From Nocardioides ganghwensis (lineage in GTDB: Bacteria > Actinomycetota > Actinomycetes > Propionibacteriales > Nocardioidaceae), in NCBI RefSeq assembly GCF_014779655.1, contig NZ_JACXYX010000001.1, positions 248,001-312,000 of the forward strand: a stretch of DNA of 64,000 nucleotides, in the 5' to 3' direction. The position numbers and the translations under genes were made by a program. The notes under the pieces are model-generated. The model was not told the origin of the DNA. It saw only the letters and a program-made list of their open reading frames with translations, and did not search any database. Shown here piece by piece: positions 62,889-64,000 of the stretch; position 1 is the first letter of the stretch, and each line of letters begins with the position of its first letter.

Positions 62889-64000
62889 ATGACGCACCAC
62901 GACAGAGCAACGGGGACCTGCGGGTGCCAGGACCAGCCGGCCCTGGTCTTCGACGAGCAGGGCGACCTCGTCGAGGACGTGTCCGTGCTGGGGCCGCCGC
63001 CGACCACGATCCCGCACGCGCCACTGCCGTCGCTCGGGCTCCGGCGACCGTGCACCGCGGCCCGGCTCAACGGGTCGTGGCTGCTGCAGGTCCGTCCGCT
63101 CGTCCCGGCGTTCCCGATGAGCGAGGTCCGCGGACCGATGCGGATCGAGGTCGGCCCCTCGTCCCTGCGCATCAGCGGCGACGTGTACGTACGGCGCAGC
63201 GGCGTCATCGGTCCGGTCGTCACGCACCCGATCGGCGTTCCCGTCCGGGCCGGCGGCGACCATGTCTTCGACGACGACCGCGATGAGGACTTCGACCAGG
63301 AGCTCGGCGAGGACCGGGGCGGCGTGCTCTTCCCGCCCCTGCGCTGGTACCCGCAGCTGCCGAAGAACGAGTACAGCTGGTACTTCCGCTCCACCGGCGT
63401 CACCTGGTCGGGGGGCGAGCTGTCCTTCTCGTTCGTGCGGCACCTCTGGGACCGGACCACGCAGGACTTCGTGTCCACCGACACCGGGCGGATGACGCTG
63501 CGCTGCCACCAGCCGCTGCTCGAGCCGATCTTCCGTCCCGCCACCATGCAGGGCACGGCGACCATCGGCCGGCGCCGGTATGCGCTGACGGCCACCAAGA
63601 CCTCCACCTTCTACCGCGGGTGCCGCGTCGAGGTCGACGCGATGACCGGGCGCGCCTGGCCGGCCTCTGCCACGACGGCGGGTGGTGTGACGTCGACCTT
63701 CCGCAACATCTACGCCTCCGCGGGCTGGGACACCCCGACCACGCTCGACGAGGTCGACGTGCCCGACGACGCATCGCTGACCAACGCCGAGCTGCAAACC
63801 CTGATCAGCACCCATCAGGGCTCGGCCACCGCCGACCAGTGGCGGCTGTGGCTGCTCGTCGGCTCGGCGCAGGGGACGACCTTCGGCGTCATGTTCGACC
63901 AGGACGCGGTCCCGCGCGAGGGTGCGGTCGGCTTCGCCGACGCCACCTTGTCGGACTCGCCGATCATCGAGGCCGGTGCCCGCAACCGCCCGCTCGACGA
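62889..64000 (+). CDS. Unknown beta-rich protein, truncated by the window end
   Basis: At least 370 residues are open to the last base; ATG at 62889. No signal peptide is seen. The N-terminus is Cys-bearing (CGCQDQ). The body is strand-rich (GPMRIEVGPSSLRISGDVYV, GELSFSFVRHLWDRTTQDFV). The last part, WRLWLLVGSAQGTTFGVMFD then GAVGFADATLSDSPII, resembles the run-up to the HExxH site of reprolysin-like zinc proteases, though no HExxH lies inside the window. It is divergent from the CHAT gene and may be its partner or target. I do not recognise a named family. Confidence 0.7.
   Translation, partial: MTHHDRATGTCGCQDQPALVFDEQGDLVEDVSVLGPPPTTIPHAPLPSLGLRRPCTAARLNGSWLLQVRPLVPAFPMSEVRGPMRIEVGPSSLRISGDVYVRRSGVIGPVVTHPIGVPVRAGGDHVFDDDRDEDFDQELGEDRGGVLFPPLRWYPQLPKNEYSWYFRSTGVTWSGGELSFSFVRHLWDRTTQDFVSTDTGRMTLRCHQPLLEPIFRPATMQGTATIGRRRYALTATKTSTFYRGCRVEVDAMTGRAWPASATTAGGVTSTFRNIYASAGWDTPTTLDEVDVPDDASLTNAELQTLISTHQGSATADQWRLWLLVGSAQGTTFGVMFDQDAVPREGAVGFADATLSDSPIIEAGARNRPLD

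Overview
The window looks like chromosome of a high-GC actinobacterium, most likely of the Nocardioides type. Evidence: very GC-rich codons, frequent GTG starts, many 1-4 base stop/start overlaps, a mycothiol enzyme (Mca), an actinobacterial SOS box, and dispersed GGTGGTCGAG...TCGAGACC repeats of the kind I associate with Nocardioidaceae (from memory). I see no insertion sequence, prophage block, CRISPR array or rRNA. No gene-free stretch exceeds 300 bases; the longest is 62612-62888.

Layout. 1-10442: housekeeping cluster with the C-terminus of a probable Mfd, a SurA-like lipoprotein, MazG, then (after an SOS-boxed HNH/DUF222 gene and a divergent permease/AraC pair) enolase, DivIC, DUF501, Ppx, uracil-DNA glycosylase, an ACT protein and peptide deformylase, mostly translationally coupled. 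10462-10535: a tRNA with anticodon UAA. 10551-23347: GNAT, Bax-inhibitor-type membrane protein, SGNH hydrolase, cystathionine beta-synthase and small accessory genes, ending in a very large secreted beta-helix protein. 23521-27056: a DosR/DosS-like two-component cluster with DoxX and PNPOx-like proteins and DosR-box-like palindromes. 27216-31217: an AAA (MoxR-like)-GNAT-VWA operon. 31314-38953: AarF kinase, subtilisin, phosphatidylcholine synthase, MsrA and secreted proteins. 39057-46983: cystathionine gamma-synthase, DUF202, a GlmL/MutL-like ATPase, AI-2E transporter, threonine ammonia-lyase, GreA, DUF4307, Mca and a small membrane protein. 46908-56094: a methyltransferase and a galactoside locus (GH36, DeoR regulator, GH42, divergent ABC importer without its own ATPase). 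56129-64000: a distinctive module: a PLD-type protein, a 1763-residue alpha/beta hydrolase + CHAT protease + helical repeat protein, and a divergent unknown gene cut by the window end.

The conserved backbone (mfd-lipoprotein-mazG-eno-divIC-DUF501-ppx; SGNH-cbs; metB; greA-DUF4307-mca-small membrane protein) follows the order I remember for Mycobacterium tuberculosis Rv1020-Rv1026 and Rv1075c-Rv1083, with accessory genes interposed, chiefly the 24 kb between cbs and metB.

The best candidate for an undescribed system is the CHAT/hydrolase/PLD module at the right end. Other notable signals are the UUA-reading tRNA with a short variable loop, a recurring -10 box placed 6-7 bases before start codons (leaderless transcription), and dispersed repeats that run through coding regions and supply stop codons.
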